Below, piece after piece: positions 63,918 to 64,000 of a stretch of 64,000 nucleotides of DNA. Each line of letters begins with the position of its first letter. The stretch's first letter is position 1. Source of the DNA: Maritalea porphyrae. Its GTDB lineage: Bacteria > Pseudomonadota > Alphaproteobacteria > Rhizobiales > Devosiaceae. A program made the position numbers and the translations under genes. The notes beneath the pieces are model-generated. The model was not told where the DNA came from. It saw only the letters and a program-made list of their open reading frames with translations, and did not search any database. The DNA lies in assembly GCF_027213965.1 (NCBI RefSeq), contig NZ_JAPWGX010000001.1:744001-808000 (forward strand), read 5' to 3'.

Positions 63918-64000
63918 TTTGTTCCCCGAAACTTCGACTCGAAGGCAAGGCTATTGTTTCAGGCCAACTTGTCAAAGGATTATCGACCAACCGTTCAATT

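Overview
The window looks like a chromosomal segment of a marine- or soil-type alphaproteobacterium, most likely Hyphomicrobiales close to Devosiaceae (a low-confidence guess from gene content; no rRNA or tRNA gene is present to test it). Supporting signs are an AglEFGAK-type alpha-glucoside transport locus with a LacI repressor, intergenic REP palindromes of the CCCCGGA-TCAAG-TCCGGGG kind, an Mrp/ApbC ATPase, a CtlX/ornithine cyclodeaminase pair, two sugar ABC transporters, and tightly packed operons joined by TAATG or ATGA overlaps. There is no phage, insertion sequence, CRISPR array or origin that I can support.

Layout. 1-8.9 kb: alpha-glucoside uptake and hydrolysis (aglE-F-G, lacI regulator, aglA, aglK cut by the window start), interrupted by a secreted SH3/crystallin-like protein; two identical perfect palindromes mark the probable AglR operators. 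9-11.2 kb: MarR regulator with a C-terminal four-cysteine cluster, a MOSC protein and a divergent exported protein, separated by a large inverted repeat. 11.2-22.8 kb: an accessory zone with a RecD-like helicase preceded by nested inverted repeats, a Shedu (DUF4263) anti-phage protein, Mrp, fructose-6-phosphate aldolase, an eight-cysteine protein, a TetR/metallo-hydrolase pair, about 1.4 kb of repeat-rich non-coding DNA with a 290-bp tandem duplication, and a type IIG restriction-modification gene split by one in-frame TAA. 22.9-28.6 kb: a periplasmic redox cluster that looks copper-related (cytochrome c', diheme cytochrome c, Tat multicopper oxidase, two small Cys/His proteins, L,D-transpeptidase, cytochrome c, DsbA-like protein). 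28.7-43.7 kb: mostly ordinary genes (acyltransferase, ABC exporter, Lrp/ocd/ctlX for arginine-family amino acids, GST/MarR, aspartate aminotransferase, M20 amidohydrolase, 2-hydroxyacid dehydrogenase, AEC permease).

43.7-63.9 kb is a large amino-sugar catabolic region. A divergent promoter at about 49.3 kb drives ridA-rpiR-SDR-GH20 hexosaminidase-M81 peptidase leftward and an NTF2-like gene-second M81 peptidase-DSD1-like PLP enzyme rightward. Farther right, a Gfo/Idh dehydrogenase with a complete sugar ABC transporter, a GntR-NagA-ROK kinase-CutC operon and a PfkB kinase follow. The same A/T-rich motif (about TGTAAATTATTTTC) lies at the divergent 49.3 kb promoter and twice ahead of the transporter operon, so one RpiR regulator may control both. 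I infer uptake of N-acetylglucosamine-containing oligomers or conjugates, cytoplasmic cleavage by GH20, phosphorylation and deacetylation, plus processing of an attached amide/amino-acid part by the M81 and PLP enzymes. This last part is the best candidate for an undescribed pathway in the window.
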